DNA of 64,000 nucleotides from Ectopseudomonas composti (GTDB taxonomy: Bacteria > Pseudomonadota > Gammaproteobacteria > Pseudomonadales > Pseudomonadaceae), in the NCBI RefSeq assembly GCF_001567565.1, contig NZ_LSSW01000033.1:62001-126000 (forward strand), written 5' to 3'. The stretch's first letter is position 1; every line of letters starts with the position of its first letter. Of the stretch, positions 33,346 to 42,683 are shown one piece after another. Under the pieces are notes generated by a model that was given only the letters and a program-made list of their open reading frames with translations, searched no databases and was not told where the DNA came from. The position numbers were made by a program, and so were the translations under genes.

Positions 33346-33996
33346 ATGCGTGCCAACAAGATTTTTGCCTTTACCTGCTGTCTGCTGATTGCGGGCTGTG
33401 CCGGCTCGGAAAAGAAGGAGGTCAAGCCGGCTGTCATGCCTGCGCCCGAGGTGACCCGCGCCTGGCTCGACGAGTACGAGCCGAAGCTGCGTGAAGCCGT
33501 CAAGGGTAGCCATTTCGAACTCGAGCGCCGCGAGAATCTGCTGGTCGTGACTGCGCCGGTGCAGGGCTCCTTCAATCCGGATCGCCCACAGATGTTGCTG
33601 CCGGTGAGCCTGGGCCCGATCAGTCGTGTGGCCAAACTGCTGGAAACCGACCAGGACATCGCCGTGGTCGTGCTCGGCCATGCCGACTCTAGCGGTGACG
33701 ATGCGAAAAACCGCGAACTGAGTCAGCAGCGCGCACGCGCCGTGACCTCGATTTTCCGTCTCAGCGGCCTCAAGCAGAACCGCCTGCAGGTCATGGGCCT
33801 TGGCTCCGACGCCCCGCGTGCCGCCAACGACAGCGCTGCTGGTCGTGCCCTCAACCGCCGCGTGGAAATTCTCCTGACCTCGCGTGACACCATGCAGGGG
33901 CTGATCGCCAAGTACAGTCAGCCGGCCAAGGCGCAGCTCAAGGATGCGCCCAAGGTAGCTGCCGTAGATCAAGGAAAACAGGGCAAGTCGGAGTAA
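33346..33996 (+). CDS. OmpA-family lipoprotein (third copy)
   Basis: 216 aa. Lipobox LIAGC (C18), then a domain of about 100 residues and an OmpA-type C-terminal domain with VLGHADSSGDDAKNRELSQQ and LNRRVEI. It lacks the ESSTW glycine-zipper block of the tandem pair at 20606-22105, so it belongs to a different subgroup. Expected periplasmic, outer-membrane tethered and bound to peptidoglycan. Its Lys/Ala-rich C-terminal tail extends beyond the domain. Confidence 0.85.
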   Translation: MRANKIFAFTCCLLIAGCAGSEKKEVKPAVMPAPEVTRAWLDEYEPKLREAVKGSHFELERRENLLVVTAPVQGSFNPDRPQMLLPVSLGPISRVAKLLETDQDIAVVVLGHADSSGDDAKNRELSQQRARAVTSIFRLSGLKQNRLQVMGLGSDAPRAANDSAAGRALNRRVEILLTSRDTMQGLIAKYSQPAKAQLKDAPKVAAVDQGKQGKSE

Positions 33997-34092
33997 GCTT
34001 GGCAGCATCTCCACTCTGTTGAGGGGGCCTCCGAAAAACCATGCGAGACAGTCGGCGCAGTTGGTTTTGTGGAGGTTCCCAGAGGAACTGCC

Positions 34093-34740
34093 ATGACCCA
34101 GACCCTGGCCGATATGCGCCGCGACTACACCCGCGACGGCCTGAGCGAGACTCAGGCCCCGCTGGAACCCTTTGCCCTGTTTCGTCAGTGGTTCGATGAT
34201 GCGGTCAAGACCGAGCAACTGCCGGTCGAGCCCAATGCCATGACCCTGGCGACCGTCGATGAGCAGGGCCGCCCGCACTGCCGAGTACTGTTGCTCAAGG
34301 GCCTCGATGAGCGCGGTTTCACCTTCTTCAGCAATTACGACAGCGCCAAGGGGCGTCAGATGGCGGCCCGTCCCTTTGCTGCCATGACATTCTTCTGGCC
34401 CAGCCTGGAGCGCCAGGTGCGCATCGAAGGTCGCATCGAGCGCGTGACTGCTGGCGAGTCCGACGGTTACTACCAGGTGCGCCCCCTGGGCAGCCGGATC
34501 GGCGCCTGGGCTTCGCCGCAGAGCAAGGTGATTCGCGATCGCGCCGAGCTCGAAGGCCTGCTGGCCGAGACCGAGAAACGCTTTCTCAATCAGGCGCCGC
34601 ACTGCCCGCCGCACTGGGGCGGTTATCGCCTGCTGCCGGATCGCGTCGAGTTCTGGCAAGGGCGCCCGAGTCGTCTGCATGACCGCCTCAACTATCGTCT
34701 GCAGGGCGAGGCCTGGCTTCGCGAGCGCCTCGCGCCCTGA
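34093..34740 (+). CDS. pdxH: Pyridoxamine/pyridoxine 5'-phosphate oxidase
   Basis: Oxidises PNP and PMP to pyridoxal 5'-phosphate with FMN and oxygen, last step of vitamin B6 synthesis and salvage. 215 aa. Conserved RVLLLKGLDERGFTFFSNY, the FMN-binding ERQVRIEGR, SRIGAWAS, and the C-terminal RLHDRLNY(R) signature. ATG at 34093 with AGAGGA upstream. Confidence 0.95.
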   Translation: MTQTLADMRRDYTRDGLSETQAPLEPFALFRQWFDDAVKTEQLPVEPNAMTLATVDEQGRPHCRVLLLKGLDERGFTFFSNYDSAKGRQMAARPFAAMTFFWPSLERQVRIEGRIERVTAGESDGYYQVRPLGSRIGAWASPQSKVIRDRAELEGLLAETEKRFLNQAPHCPPHWGGYRLLPDRVEFWQGRPSRLHDRLNYRLQGEAWLRERLAP

Positions 34741-34817
34741 ACAGGTACTGCGGCGCGGGATCGTGAAGCGCCGCTGATCTGCCTACAATGGCGGCCTCAC
34801 CCGCGAGGCCGTTCCCG

Positions 34818-35945
34818 ATGCTCGAACTCGACTCCACGTTGGCGCAGCATATCGTCGACCGCGCCATGGCCATCCTGCCGCACAACATCAATGTGATGGA
34901 TGCGCAGGGCATGATCATCGGCAGCGGCGACCGCAGTCGCCTGCATACTCGTCATGAAGGCGCCCAGTTGGTGCTGGCCAATCGTCGCGTGGTGGAGATC
35001 GATGCTCAGGCTGCGGCCTGCCTGCGTGGCGTCAAACCCGGGGTGAATCTGCCGTTGCTGCATGCCGAGCGCCTGATCGGCGTGCTCGGCATCACTGGTG
35101 ATCCCGAGACCGTGCGTCCCTATGCCGAGTTGGTGCGCATGGCCGCCGAGATGCTGGTCGAGCACCGCGTGTTGCAGGCCGAGCGGCACTGGCAGCGGCA
35201 TCAGCAAGAGGCCTGGTTGCGCCAACTGCTCGATGCGCAGCTGCGCCTGTCCAGTCTCGAGGTCGATGCCGAACGCCTGGGCCTGCAGCTCACCTGGCCG
35301 CGGCAGATCTGCCTGCTGCAACTGGACGGGGAGGGCGATCCGTTGCCGCGCCAGGCCCGTCTGCTGGCGGCGCTGGGGGGCAAGAGCGAGCACCTGGTGG
35401 CGCCGCTCGGGCGTCACGAACTGCTCTGGTGCAGGCCTTACAGCGCCGCGCGTGATGATCGGACCTGGCTGCAGCAGGCCGACGAGCGTGAGTGGGGCGT
35501 GCGCTCATTGGCGCTCAGCGACCCGCTGCATGATCTTGCCGAGTTGCGCCAGGCCAGCCTGGTGCTGCGTGATCTGCAGGCCTATGGCCAGGCGCGTTTT
35601 CCCGAGCGGCGTCTGCTGCGCCTGGATGAGTTGCGCTTGCCAACCCTGCTCTATGCCCAGCGCCACAGTTGGCTGCTGCAGGGCTGGCTGGCACCGCTAC
35701 GCCATGTGCTGGCGCAGGACCCGCAGGGCACGTTGCGTGCGACGCTGGAGGCCTGGTGCGCCCATGACGGCCAGGTGCAGGCCTGCGCCCAGCAGCTGGG
35801 CATTCATCGCAATACCCTGCGCTATCGCCTGGAGCGCATCGCCGAACTCAGCGGCCTGGACCTCAACCGTCTGGACCAGCGCCTGCAGCTATCCTTGGGG
35901 CTGGGTTTGCTCGAGCCCGACGAGGTGCCGCCGCGCGATCGGTAG
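34818..35945 (+). CDS. cdaR: Sugar-diacid/glycerate regulator, CdaR family
   Basis: 375 aa. N-terminal sugar-diacid recognition domain (about 1-135, LAQHIVDRAMAILPHNINVMD, with GSGDRSRL), a middle GGDEF-like region, and a C-terminal PucR/CdaR helix-turn-helix (VQACAQQLGIHRNTLRYRLE, about 325-345). CdaR activates uptake and catabolism of glucarate, galactarate and glycerate in enteric bacteria. It lies just upstream of a GntP transporter and a glycerate kinase on the same strand, which supports the role here. Confidence 0.88.
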   Translation: MLELDSTLAQHIVDRAMAILPHNINVMDAQGMIIGSGDRSRLHTRHEGAQLVLANRRVVEIDAQAAACLRGVKPGVNLPLLHAERLIGVLGITGDPETVRPYAELVRMAAEMLVEHRVLQAERHWQRHQQEAWLRQLLDAQLRLSSLEVDAERLGLQLTWPRQICLLQLDGEGDPLPRQARLLAALGGKSEHLVAPLGRHELLWCRPYSAARDDRTWLQQADEREWGVRSLALSDPLHDLAELRQASLVLRDLQAYGQARFPERRLLRLDELRLPTLLYAQRHSWLLQGWLAPLRHVLAQDPQGTLRATLEAWCAHDGQVQACAQQLGIHRNTLRYRLERIAELSGLDLNRLDQRLQLSLGLGLLEPDEVPPRDR

Positions 35946-36109
35946 GGCGTACCTGGTAGAGCCAGCGGGCTCTTCGGCTTTGTGCGGCTGCACAGCCGGC
36001 TGCGTTGGGGTGCGTTCGTTTTTGGTGCTGCCGCACAGGGTGAGGTGCGCCAGGCTGGGCCACAATGTACTGCCTGTCGGCATTCCCATCCGGGCCTTGC
36101 GCCCGCCAT

Positions 36110-36117
36110 AACAACAA
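36110..36117 (+). promoter_or_regulatory. AANAANAA motif at the gntP ribosome-binding site
   Basis: AACAACAA directly precedes the GAGGAG ribosome site of gntP (ATG at 36132). It matches the A-rich Hfq/Crc target motif used in Pseudomonas carbon catabolite repression. The motif is seen; regulation is inferred. Confidence 0.55.
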
Positions 36118-36131
36118 TGAGGAGACTGGTC

Positions 36132-37499
36132 ATGGGCCTGGTCCTGATCCTGGTGGCACTGATTGCATTCATCGTGCTGTCCACTACCCGTTTGAAATTG
36201 CACCCCTTCCTGGCATTGCTGGCCGCTGCACTGATTGCCGGCTTCGCCTATCAACTGCCCAGCGGCGAAATCATCAAGACCATGACTGCCGGCTTCGGCG
36301 GCATTCTCGGTTACATCGGTATCGTCATCGTTCTTGGCACCATCATCGGCGTCATCCTCGAACGCAGTGGCGCCGCCATTACCATGGCCGAAACCGTCAT
36401 TCGACTGCTGGGGCAACGTTTCCCCACCCTGACCATGTCGATCATCGGCTATCTGGTATCGATTCCGGTGTTCTGCGATTCCGGTTACGTCATCCTCAAC
36501 TCGCTGAAAAACGCCCTGGCCGCGCGCATGAAGGTTTCCGTGGTGGCCATGAGCGTGGCGCTGGCGACCGGCCTGTATGCCACCCATACCTTCGTCCCGC
36601 CGACTCCGGGGCCGATCGCCGCAGCCGGTAATCTGGGGCTGGAAACTTCCCTTGGTCTGGTGATTCTGGTTGGCCTGCTGGTGGCAGCGGTCACCGCCGT
36701 GGCCGGCATGCTCTGGGCCAATCGCTTCCTCAAGCAGAACGATCAGCAGTTGCTGGAAGAGGCGCCGAGCGAACTGTTGGCCGACGACGTCGACTTCGAT
36801 GCACTGCGTGCCCGCTACGGCAAACTGCCCAGCGCCTGGCAGGCATTTTCGCCGATCTTCGTGCCGATCATCCTGATCTGCCTGGGGTCGGTCGCGGCGT
36901 TCCCGAGCAAGCCTTTCGGCACTGGGGCTTTCTTCGATGTGCTGAGTTTCCTCGGCCAGCCGGTCGCCGCTTTGCTGGTAGGCCTGGTCCTGGCGTGCTC
37001 GCTGCTCAAGGGTGAGGGCAAGCGTCAGCAGTTCCATGATCATGTGGCTCATGGCCTGAAAGAGGCCGCGCCGATCCTGCTGATCACCGGTGCTGGTGGC
37101 GCCTTCGGGGCCATCCTCAAGGCCACCGCACTGACCGGCTACCTGGGCGACACCCTGTCTGTGCTGGGGATTGGCCTGTTCATGCCGTTCCTGGTCGCTG
37201 CAGCGCTGAAGAGCGCTCAGGGTTCCTCTACCGTTGCGTTGGTCACCACCTCGGCCATGGTCGCGCCACTGCTGGGCAACCTGGGGCTCGACAGCGAGAT
37301 GGGCCGCGTACTGACGGTAATGGCCATTGGTGCAGGGGCGATGACCGTGTCTCACGCCAACGACAGCTTCTTCTGGGTCGTGACCCAGTTCAGCCGCATG
37401 AAAGTCTCCACGGCGTACCGCGCCCAGACCATGGCGACCCTGATCCAGGGCGTTGCCGGTATGGCCACTGTGTGGCTGCTTAGCCTGGTTTTGCTGTAA
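36132..37499 (+). CDS. GntP-family organic acid permease
   Basis: 455 aa, about 12 to 14 transmembrane helices, gluconate:H+ symporter (GntP) family. Conserved segments include IPVFCDSGYVILNS, HTFVPPTPGPIAAAG and SHANDSFFWVV. The position between cdaR and a glycerate kinase gene suggests glycerate or a related sugar acid as substrate. The ATG at 36132 has GAGGAG upstream, with an AACAACAA motif immediately before it. Confidence 0.9.
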   Translation: MGLVLILVALIAFIVLSTTRLKLHPFLALLAAALIAGFAYQLPSGEIIKTMTAGFGGILGYIGIVIVLGTIIGVILERSGAAITMAETVIRLLGQRFPTLTMSIIGYLVSIPVFCDSGYVILNSLKNALAARMKVSVVAMSVALATGLYATHTFVPPTPGPIAAAGNLGLETSLGLVILVGLLVAAVTAVAGMLWANRFLKQNDQQLLEEAPSELLADDVDFDALRARYGKLPSAWQAFSPIFVPIILICLGSVAAFPSKPFGTGAFFDVLSFLGQPVAALLVGLVLACSLLKGEGKRQQFHDHVAHGLKEAAPILLITGAGGAFGAILKATALTGYLGDTLSVLGIGLFMPFLVAAALKSAQGSSTVALVTTSAMVAPLLGNLGLDSEMGRVLTVMAIGAGAMTVSHANDSFFWVVTQFSRMKVSTAYRAQTMATLIQGVAGMATVWLLSLVLL

Positions 37500-37554
37500 T
37501 CCCGCTTTAGCGGCAGGCGACTGCGGTCGCCTGCCTCCTTTCGAGGTACCTATC

Positions 37555-38688
37555 ATGAAAATCGTCATCGCTCCCGACTCCTTCAAGGAGAGCCTCAGCG
37601 CGCCCGATGTAGCCGCCGCCATTGCGCGAGGCTGGCAGCAGGTTTTTCCCGAGGCCGAATGTTTGCTGAGGCCAATGGCAGACGGCGGCGAGGGTACGGT
37701 CGACGCACTGCTGGCTGCCGTCGGCGGCGAGCGCCGCGAGTGCGAGGTGCGTGGCCCCATGGGGACGTCGGTCAAAGCGCATTGGGGCTGGCTGGGGCAG
37801 GGCACTGCGGTGATCGAGATGGCGGCAGCCAGCGGTCTGCACTGGGTCTTGCGTGAGCAGCGTGATGCGCGTCTGGCCAGTAGCTTTGGCACTGGTGAGC
37901 TGATCCGCGAGGCGCTGGACGCGGGGGCCACTCGTATCATCCTGGGGCTGGGCGGCAGCGCTACCAACGACGCTGGCATGGGCCTGCTGCAGGCGCTGGG
38001 GATGCGCTTTCTCGACGCGCAGGGCCGTGAGCTGGCGCCAGGTGGCGCGGCGCTGGCCGATCTCGATCAGCTCGATCTGAGCGATCTCGATGCGCGCCTG
38101 CTCAAGGTGCAGATCGAGGTCGCTGCTGACGTCGACAACCCCCTGTGTGGGCCGCGCGGTGCCTCTGCGGTGTTCGGACCGCAGAAGGGGGCGACCCCTG
38201 AGCATGTCGCGCAGCTCGACACGGCGCTCGGCCGCTTCGCTCGCATCGCGGCGAAGACCCTGGGCGAGGATCACGCCGAGTTTCCAGGGGTTGGCGCAGC
38301 CGGTGGCCTTGGGTTCGCGGCTCGCGCTTTCCTCAAGGCGAGTTTCCGTCCGGGCATCGAGTTGGTTGCTGAACTCTCCGGTCTGGCTGCCGCTATCGAG
38401 GGCGCCGATTTGGTGATAACCGGGGAGGGACGCATGGATGACCAGACCTTGCATGGCAAGACGCCGGTGGGTGTGGCGCGTGTTGCGCGCGCGGTCGGGG
38501 TGCCGGTCATCGCATTATCCGGTAGTCTGGGCGACAACTATCAGGCGCTGTACGAGGCCGGTATCGAGGCTGCATTCAGTCTGGCACCGGGACCTGTGTC
38601 GCTGGAACAGGCGATGGCGGGCGCGGCAGGCGAGCTGCAGGCACGTACCACGGATATCGCCCGGCTATGGCGTCTCGCCCGGGCCTGA
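37555..38688 (+). CDS. Glycerate kinase
   Basis: 377 aa, GarK/GlxK family: phosphorylates D-glycerate to 2-phosphoglycerate with ATP. Starts MKIVIAPDSFKESLSA, with later RPMADGGEGTVDALL, GLGGSATNDAGMG and the C-terminal GEGRMDDQTLHGKTPVGVA. 55 bp after gntP on the same strand, likely one transcript. Completes a regulator-transporter-kinase module for glycerate entry into glycolysis. Confidence 0.93.
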   Translation: MKIVIAPDSFKESLSAPDVAAAIARGWQQVFPEAECLLRPMADGGEGTVDALLAAVGGERRECEVRGPMGTSVKAHWGWLGQGTAVIEMAAASGLHWVLREQRDARLASSFGTGELIREALDAGATRIILGLGGSATNDAGMGLLQALGMRFLDAQGRELAPGGAALADLDQLDLSDLDARLLKVQIEVAADVDNPLCGPRGASAVFGPQKGATPEHVAQLDTALGRFARIAAKTLGEDHAEFPGVGAAGGLGFAARAFLKASFRPGIELVAELSGLAAAIEGADLVITGEGRMDDQTLHGKTPVGVARVARAVGVPVIALSGSLGDNYQALYEAGIEAAFSLAPGPVSLEQAMAGAAGELQARTTDIARLWRLARA

Positions 38689-38801
38689 TAGGCGAACCTA
38701 GCTGAACTCGGTCTGTCTGAAACTATTATTGTTCAGGCTTGACCGTGACAGTTACTCGCACCCGGCGTCTAATGGATCGAGATACCTCTGGAGGAATTGC
38801 T

Positions 38802-39263
38802 ATGCGTAAACCCACTTTGCTCATCACCTCGCTGGCTGCGCTGCTGGCCCTTGGCGGTTGCCAATCCAGCCTGACCGGCGACACCTACAGCCGTGACGAG
38901 GCTCGAGCAGTGCAAACGGTGCGCATGGGGACCATCGAATCGCTGCGCCCGGTGAAGATCGAAGGCACCAAGACGCCAATCGGCGCGGGTGCTGGTGCCG
39001 TGGTTGGCGGTATCGGTGGCAGTGGCCTCGGTGGTGGTCGCGGCAGCGCGGTCCTGGCCGTGATTGGCGCAGTGGCGGGTGGTTTGCTCGGCGCCGCTGC
39101 CGAAGAAGGCCTGACCCGTACTCAGGGCGTGGAAATCACCGTCCGTGAAGACGATGGCACCATGCGTGCCTACGTGCAGGAAGTCGAGCCGAACCAGGTG
39201 TTCCGTGTCGGTGAGCGCGTGCGCATCATGACCGTCAACGGTACCAGCCGCGTGGCTCACTGA
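38802..39263 (+). CDS. Glycine-zipper outer-membrane lipoprotein
   Basis: 153 aa. Signal with lipobox LALGGC (C19). Glycine-zipper 2TM-like segment (GAGAGAVVGGIGGSGLGGG) followed by a small beta domain ending VRIMTVNG. Resembles SlyB/Pcp lipoproteins that support outer-membrane integrity. GGAGGA upstream of the ATG. Single gene closed by a good terminator. Confidence 0.85.
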   Translation: MRKPTLLITSLAALLALGGCQSSLTGDTYSRDEARAVQTVRMGTIESLRPVKIEGTKTPIGAGAGAVVGGIGGSGLGGGRGSAVLAVIGAVAGGLLGAAAEEGLTRTQGVEITVREDDGTMRAYVQEVEPNQVFRVGERVRIMTVNGTSRVAH

Positions 39264-39276
39264 TCGTTGTACACAG

Positions 39277-39308
39277 GCCGGAGCAGCCCTGGTTGCTCCG
39301 GCTTTTTT
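39277..39308 (+). terminator. Terminator of the glycine-zipper lipoprotein gene
   Basis: 9-bp stem GCCGGAGCA / TGCTCCGGC with an 8-base loop, then six T. It lies in the 296-bp gap 39264-39559. The rest of that gap (about 39310-39559) must hold the promoter of Pha cluster 2, but I see no clear boxes or palindromes. Confidence 0.85.
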
Positions 39309-39559
39309 GTGCCCTCGCCATAGTGAGGGACGGTTGCCGGGCGCACTTCGCGCCCGTGTGCATGTTACCAAGTGTGTTTTACGCTAGTTCAATGCATGAC
39401 GTTGCGTTGATAGTTATGGATAATCGGCCGTTATGCTTGTGCCGACAACGACTTAGCTGCTCCGTTGTGGTGCATGGAATATCACCGTCAGGGAGTTGCG
39501 ACTCCAATTCTCGTCGTTGGGTCAGCAAGCTCGACGTACCTGCATAAGGGGTTTTTCCG

Positions 39560-42352
39560 ATGGCGCTTGCGCTGATTGTCGCCTTGCCATTTCTTGGGTT
39601 GTTTCTGCCGGTGCTGGCCGACCGGCTCGGACGCTCGGCCTGTGCCGCTGCGGCGGCGGTCGCGCCCATCGTGGCGCTGGTGCTGCTGTTCAACTATCAA
39701 TCGGCGGTGTTCGCCGGTGAGGTGCTGCGAGTCAAGCTGGAATGGCTGCCGCAGCTGGGGCTGAATCTCAGTCTGCGTCTCGATGGTCTTGGCTTCCTGT
39801 TCGCCCTGCTGATTCTCGGCATCGGTTTGCTGGTGATCCTCTACGCCCGTTATTACCTGGCCAAGACCGAGCCGATGGGGCGTTTCTTCGCCTTCCTGCT
39901 GCTGTTCATGGGCGCCATGCTCGGTGTGGTGCTGTCGGAAAACCTGCTGCTGATGCTGATGTTCTGGGAGCTCACCAGCCTGTCGTCGTTTCTGTTGATC
40001 GGTTTCTGGGGGGCGCGCTCCGATGCCCGGCAGGGCGCGCGCATGGCGCTGGCGATCACCGGTGGCGGCGGTCTGGCGCTGCTCGCGGGCATCCTGCTTA
40101 TCGGCCACATCGCCGGCAGCTTCGAGTTGTCTCAGGTCCTGGCGGCTGGCTACGCGATCCGCGCGCACGAGCTGTATCCGCTGGCGCTGGTGCTGGTATT
40201 GCTTGGCGTATTCACCAAATCGGCGCAGTTCCCGTTCCACTTCTGGCTGCCGCACGCCATGGCGGCTCCGACACCGGTATCGGCCTATCTGCACTCGGCG
40301 ACCATGGTCAAGGCCGGGGTGTTCCTGCTGGCGCGTCTGTACCCCGCGCTCGCTGGCTCCGAGTGGTGGTTCTACATGGTCAGCCTGACCGGCCTGGCCA
40401 CTTTGCTGGTGGGGGCGTGCATGGCGCTGTTCCAGCATGACCTCAAGGGCCTGCTGGCCTATTCGACCATCAGTCACCTGGGCCTGATCACCTTGCTGTT
40501 CGGCCTGGATACCCAGCTGGCCGCCGTCGCGGCAGTGTTCCACATCATCAACCATGCGACCTTCAAGGCTTCGCTGTTCATGGCCGCAGGGATCATCGAC
40601 CACGAAACCGGCAGCCGCGACATGCGCCGCATCAACGGGCTGTGGAAGTACATGCCGCACACTGCCGTGCTGGCCATGGTGGCGGCCTCGGCCATGGCTG
40701 GTGTGCCCCTGCTCAACGGCTTTTTGAGCAAGGAAATGTTCTTCACCGAAACCCTGCACCAGCATCTGTTGGGCGGTTTCAACTGGGTGATTCCTGCTGC
40801 TGCGACCCTGGCCGGGGTTTTCTCGGTGGCCTATTCGCTGCGTTTCATCCACGACGTCTTCTTCAACGGCGAGCCGATCAACCTGCCCAAGTACCCACCG
40901 CACGAACCGCCGCGCTACATGAAGGTGCCGGTCGAAGTGCTGGTATTCCTGTGTCTGCTGGTGGGCGTGGTTCCGGCCTATACGGTGGCGCCGCTGCTGG
41001 CTGCTGCCGCTTCCTCGACCCTCGGTGGTGAGCTGCCCGAGTACAGCCTGGCAGTGTGGCACGGGCTCAACCTGCCGCTGCTGATGAGTGTCATCGCCCT
41101 GTTCGGCGGAATCATCGTCTATGCATGCCGCCAACCCCTGTTCCGCTGGTACGAAGGCTTGCCGAACCTCGATGCGAAGGATGCCTTCGCCAAGGTGGTG
41201 GGGTATATGACGCGCCTGTCGGTGCGCATTACCGCGCTGCTCGAGAGTGGCTCGCTGCAGCGTTACCTGGCCTGGATGCTGGGCAGTGCACTGACCCTGG
41301 TGGTCATCGCGCTGTCGCCGCTGGAGGAACTGGCCGGTAGCGTGGAGATGACGCCGCTCGATCCGCTGACGACTATCGGCATGCTGATTCTGATGGTCAC
41401 GGCAGTGCTTACCGTGGTCTTCCATCGCCGTCGCCTGGTCGCGCTGATGATCCTCAGCGGTGCCGGTCTGATGGTGGCGCTGGCCTTCGCCCGCTTCTCC
41501 GCTCCTGATCTGGCACTGACCCAGCTTTCGGTCGAGGTGGTGACCATCATCCTGCTGATGCTCACGCTGTATTTCATGACCGACCGCACCCCGGCCGAGT
41601 CGAGCAGCCTGCGCGGCCTGCGCGATATGGTCCTGGCGCTGGGCAGCGGCACCATGGTGTCGATGCTGACCTACGCGGTGCTGACGCGTCCCTATGAGAG
41701 CATCTCTTCGTTCTTCCTCGAGAACAGTGTCTCCGGGGGCGGCGGTACCAACGTGGTCAACGTGATCCTGGTGGACTTCCGCGGTTTCGATACCCTGGGC
41801 GAGATCACCGTGCTGGCGATCGCCGGCATCGGCATCTATGCGCTGCTGCACGGCCTGCACCTGCCACATCCGACCCACGACAAGAACGGTCGCCCGTGGT
41901 CCACCGATGCGCACCCGATGATCCTCGACAACCTGGCGCGTGCCATGCTGCCGATGGCGCTGCTGATTTCCGCGTTCATCTTCCTGCGTGGCCACAACCT
42001 GCCGGGTGGCGGCTTCATCGCCGGCCTGATCACTTCGGTGGCGCTGATTCTGCAGTACATCTCGCATGGTGTGGCCTGGACTCAGGAGCGCCTCAGGTTC
42101 AGCTATCACGCCACCGCCGGTTGGGGTGTGCTGATCGCCGGGCTGACCGGCCTGGGCAGTTGGGCCTTCGGTTCGCCGTTCCTGACGTCGGCCTTCGGTC
42201 ATTTCCATATTCCGTTGATCGGTGAAATCGAACTGGCTACCGCCATCCTCTTCGATCTCGGGGTGTTCCTGGCCGTGGTCGGCGCCACTCTGTTGATTCT
42301 TTCCAACATCGGCCATGTCAGTCAGGACGAGTCGTGCAAGGAGGTCATCTGA
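39560..42352 (+). CDS. phaAB: Pha/Mrp antiporter fused A and B subunits (cluster 2)
   Basis: 930-aa fused MrpA-MrpB, the first gene of a second complete Pha operon. MrpA part (about 1-760): FWELTSLSSFLLIGFW, FPFHFWLPHAMAAPTPVSAY and HATFKASLFMAAG. MrpB part: NVVNVILVDFRGFDTLGE and FLRGHNLPGGGFIAGL. It is clearly homologous to, but well diverged from, the cluster 1 protein, so it is not a recent duplication. Inner membrane; exchanges monovalent cations for protons. Confidence 0.95.
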   Translation: MALALIVALPFLGLFLPVLADRLGRSACAAAAAVAPIVALVLLFNYQSAVFAGEVLRVKLEWLPQLGLNLSLRLDGLGFLFALLILGIGLLVILYARYYLAKTEPMGRFFAFLLLFMGAMLGVVLSENLLLMLMFWELTSLSSFLLIGFWGARSDARQGARMALAITGGGGLALLAGILLIGHIAGSFELSQVLAAGYAIRAHELYPLALVLVLLGVFTKSAQFPFHFWLPHAMAAPTPVSAYLHSATMVKAGVFLLARLYPALAGSEWWFYMVSLTGLATLLVGACMALFQHDLKGLLAYSTISHLGLITLLFGLDTQLAAVAAVFHIINHATFKASLFMAAGIIDHETGSRDMRRINGLWKYMPHTAVLAMVAASAMAGVPLLNGFLSKEMFFTETLHQHLLGGFNWVIPAAATLAGVFSVAYSLRFIHDVFFNGEPINLPKYPPHEPPRYMKVPVEVLVFLCLLVGVVPAYTVAPLLAAAASSTLGGELPEYSLAVWHGLNLPLLMSVIALFGGIIVYACRQPLFRWYEGLPNLDAKDAFAKVVGYMTRLSVRITALLESGSLQRYLAWMLGSALTLVVIALSPLEELAGSVEMTPLDPLTTIGMLILMVTAVLTVVFHRRRLVALMILSGAGLMVALAFARFSAPDLALTQLSVEVVTIILLMLTLYFMTDRTPAESSSLRGLRDMVLALGSGTMVSMLTYAVLTRPYESISSFFLENSVSGGGGTNVVNVILVDFRGFDTLGEITVLAIAGIGIYALLHGLHLPHPTHDKNGRPWSTDAHPMILDNLARAMLPMALLISAFIFLRGHNLPGGGFIAGLITSVALILQYISHGVAWTQERLRFSYHATAGWGVLIAGLTGLGSWAFGSPFLTSAFGHFHIPLIGEIELATAILFDLGVFLAVVGATLLILSNIGHVSQDESCKEVI

Positions 42353-42353
42353 T

Positions 42354-42683
42354 ATGGAGGCTGTATTCGCAATCACCCTCGGGGTGCTGACCGCCAGCGG
42401 GGTTTACCTGGTGCTGCGCGCGCGCATCTTCCCGGTGGTGATGGGGCTGACCCTGATCTCCTATGCGGTCAACCTGTTCATCTTCTCCATGGGCCGCCTC
42501 GGGACGGGCGTGCCGGCCGTCATTGGCAAGAGCGCCGAGTACGGTGATCCGCTGCCGCAGGCGCTGGTGCTGACCGCGATCGTCATTGGCTTTGCCATGA
42601 CGGCGTTCGTGGTGGTGCTGGCGCTGCGTGGCATGGGTGAGCTGAAAACCGATCACGTCGATGGCGAGGAGCCGCGCGCATGA
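42354..42683 (+). CDS. phaC: Pha/Mrp antiporter subunit C (cluster 2)
   Basis: 109 aa, three helices, NuoK-like. GVYLVLRARIFPVVMGLTLI and DPLPQALVLTAIVIGFAMTA are family typical. ATG at 42354, two bases after the phaAB stop, with GGAGG upstream inside phaAB. Shorter tail than the cluster 1 copy. Confidence 0.94.
   Translation: MEAVFAITLGVLTASGVYLVLRARIFPVVMGLTLISYAVNLFIFSMGRLGTGVPAVIGKSAEYGDPLPQALVLTAIVIGFAMTAFVVVLALRGMGELKTDHVDGEEPRA

Noticed and set aside
39488..42376. A long open frame on the strand opposite phaAB cluster 2 (more than 900 codons)
   Set aside because: It is the GC-rich mirror of a strongly conserved gene; the product is rich in His/Gln/Arg with no family resemblance and no ribosome site. 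The same holds for the antisense frame over metG (4832-7093).
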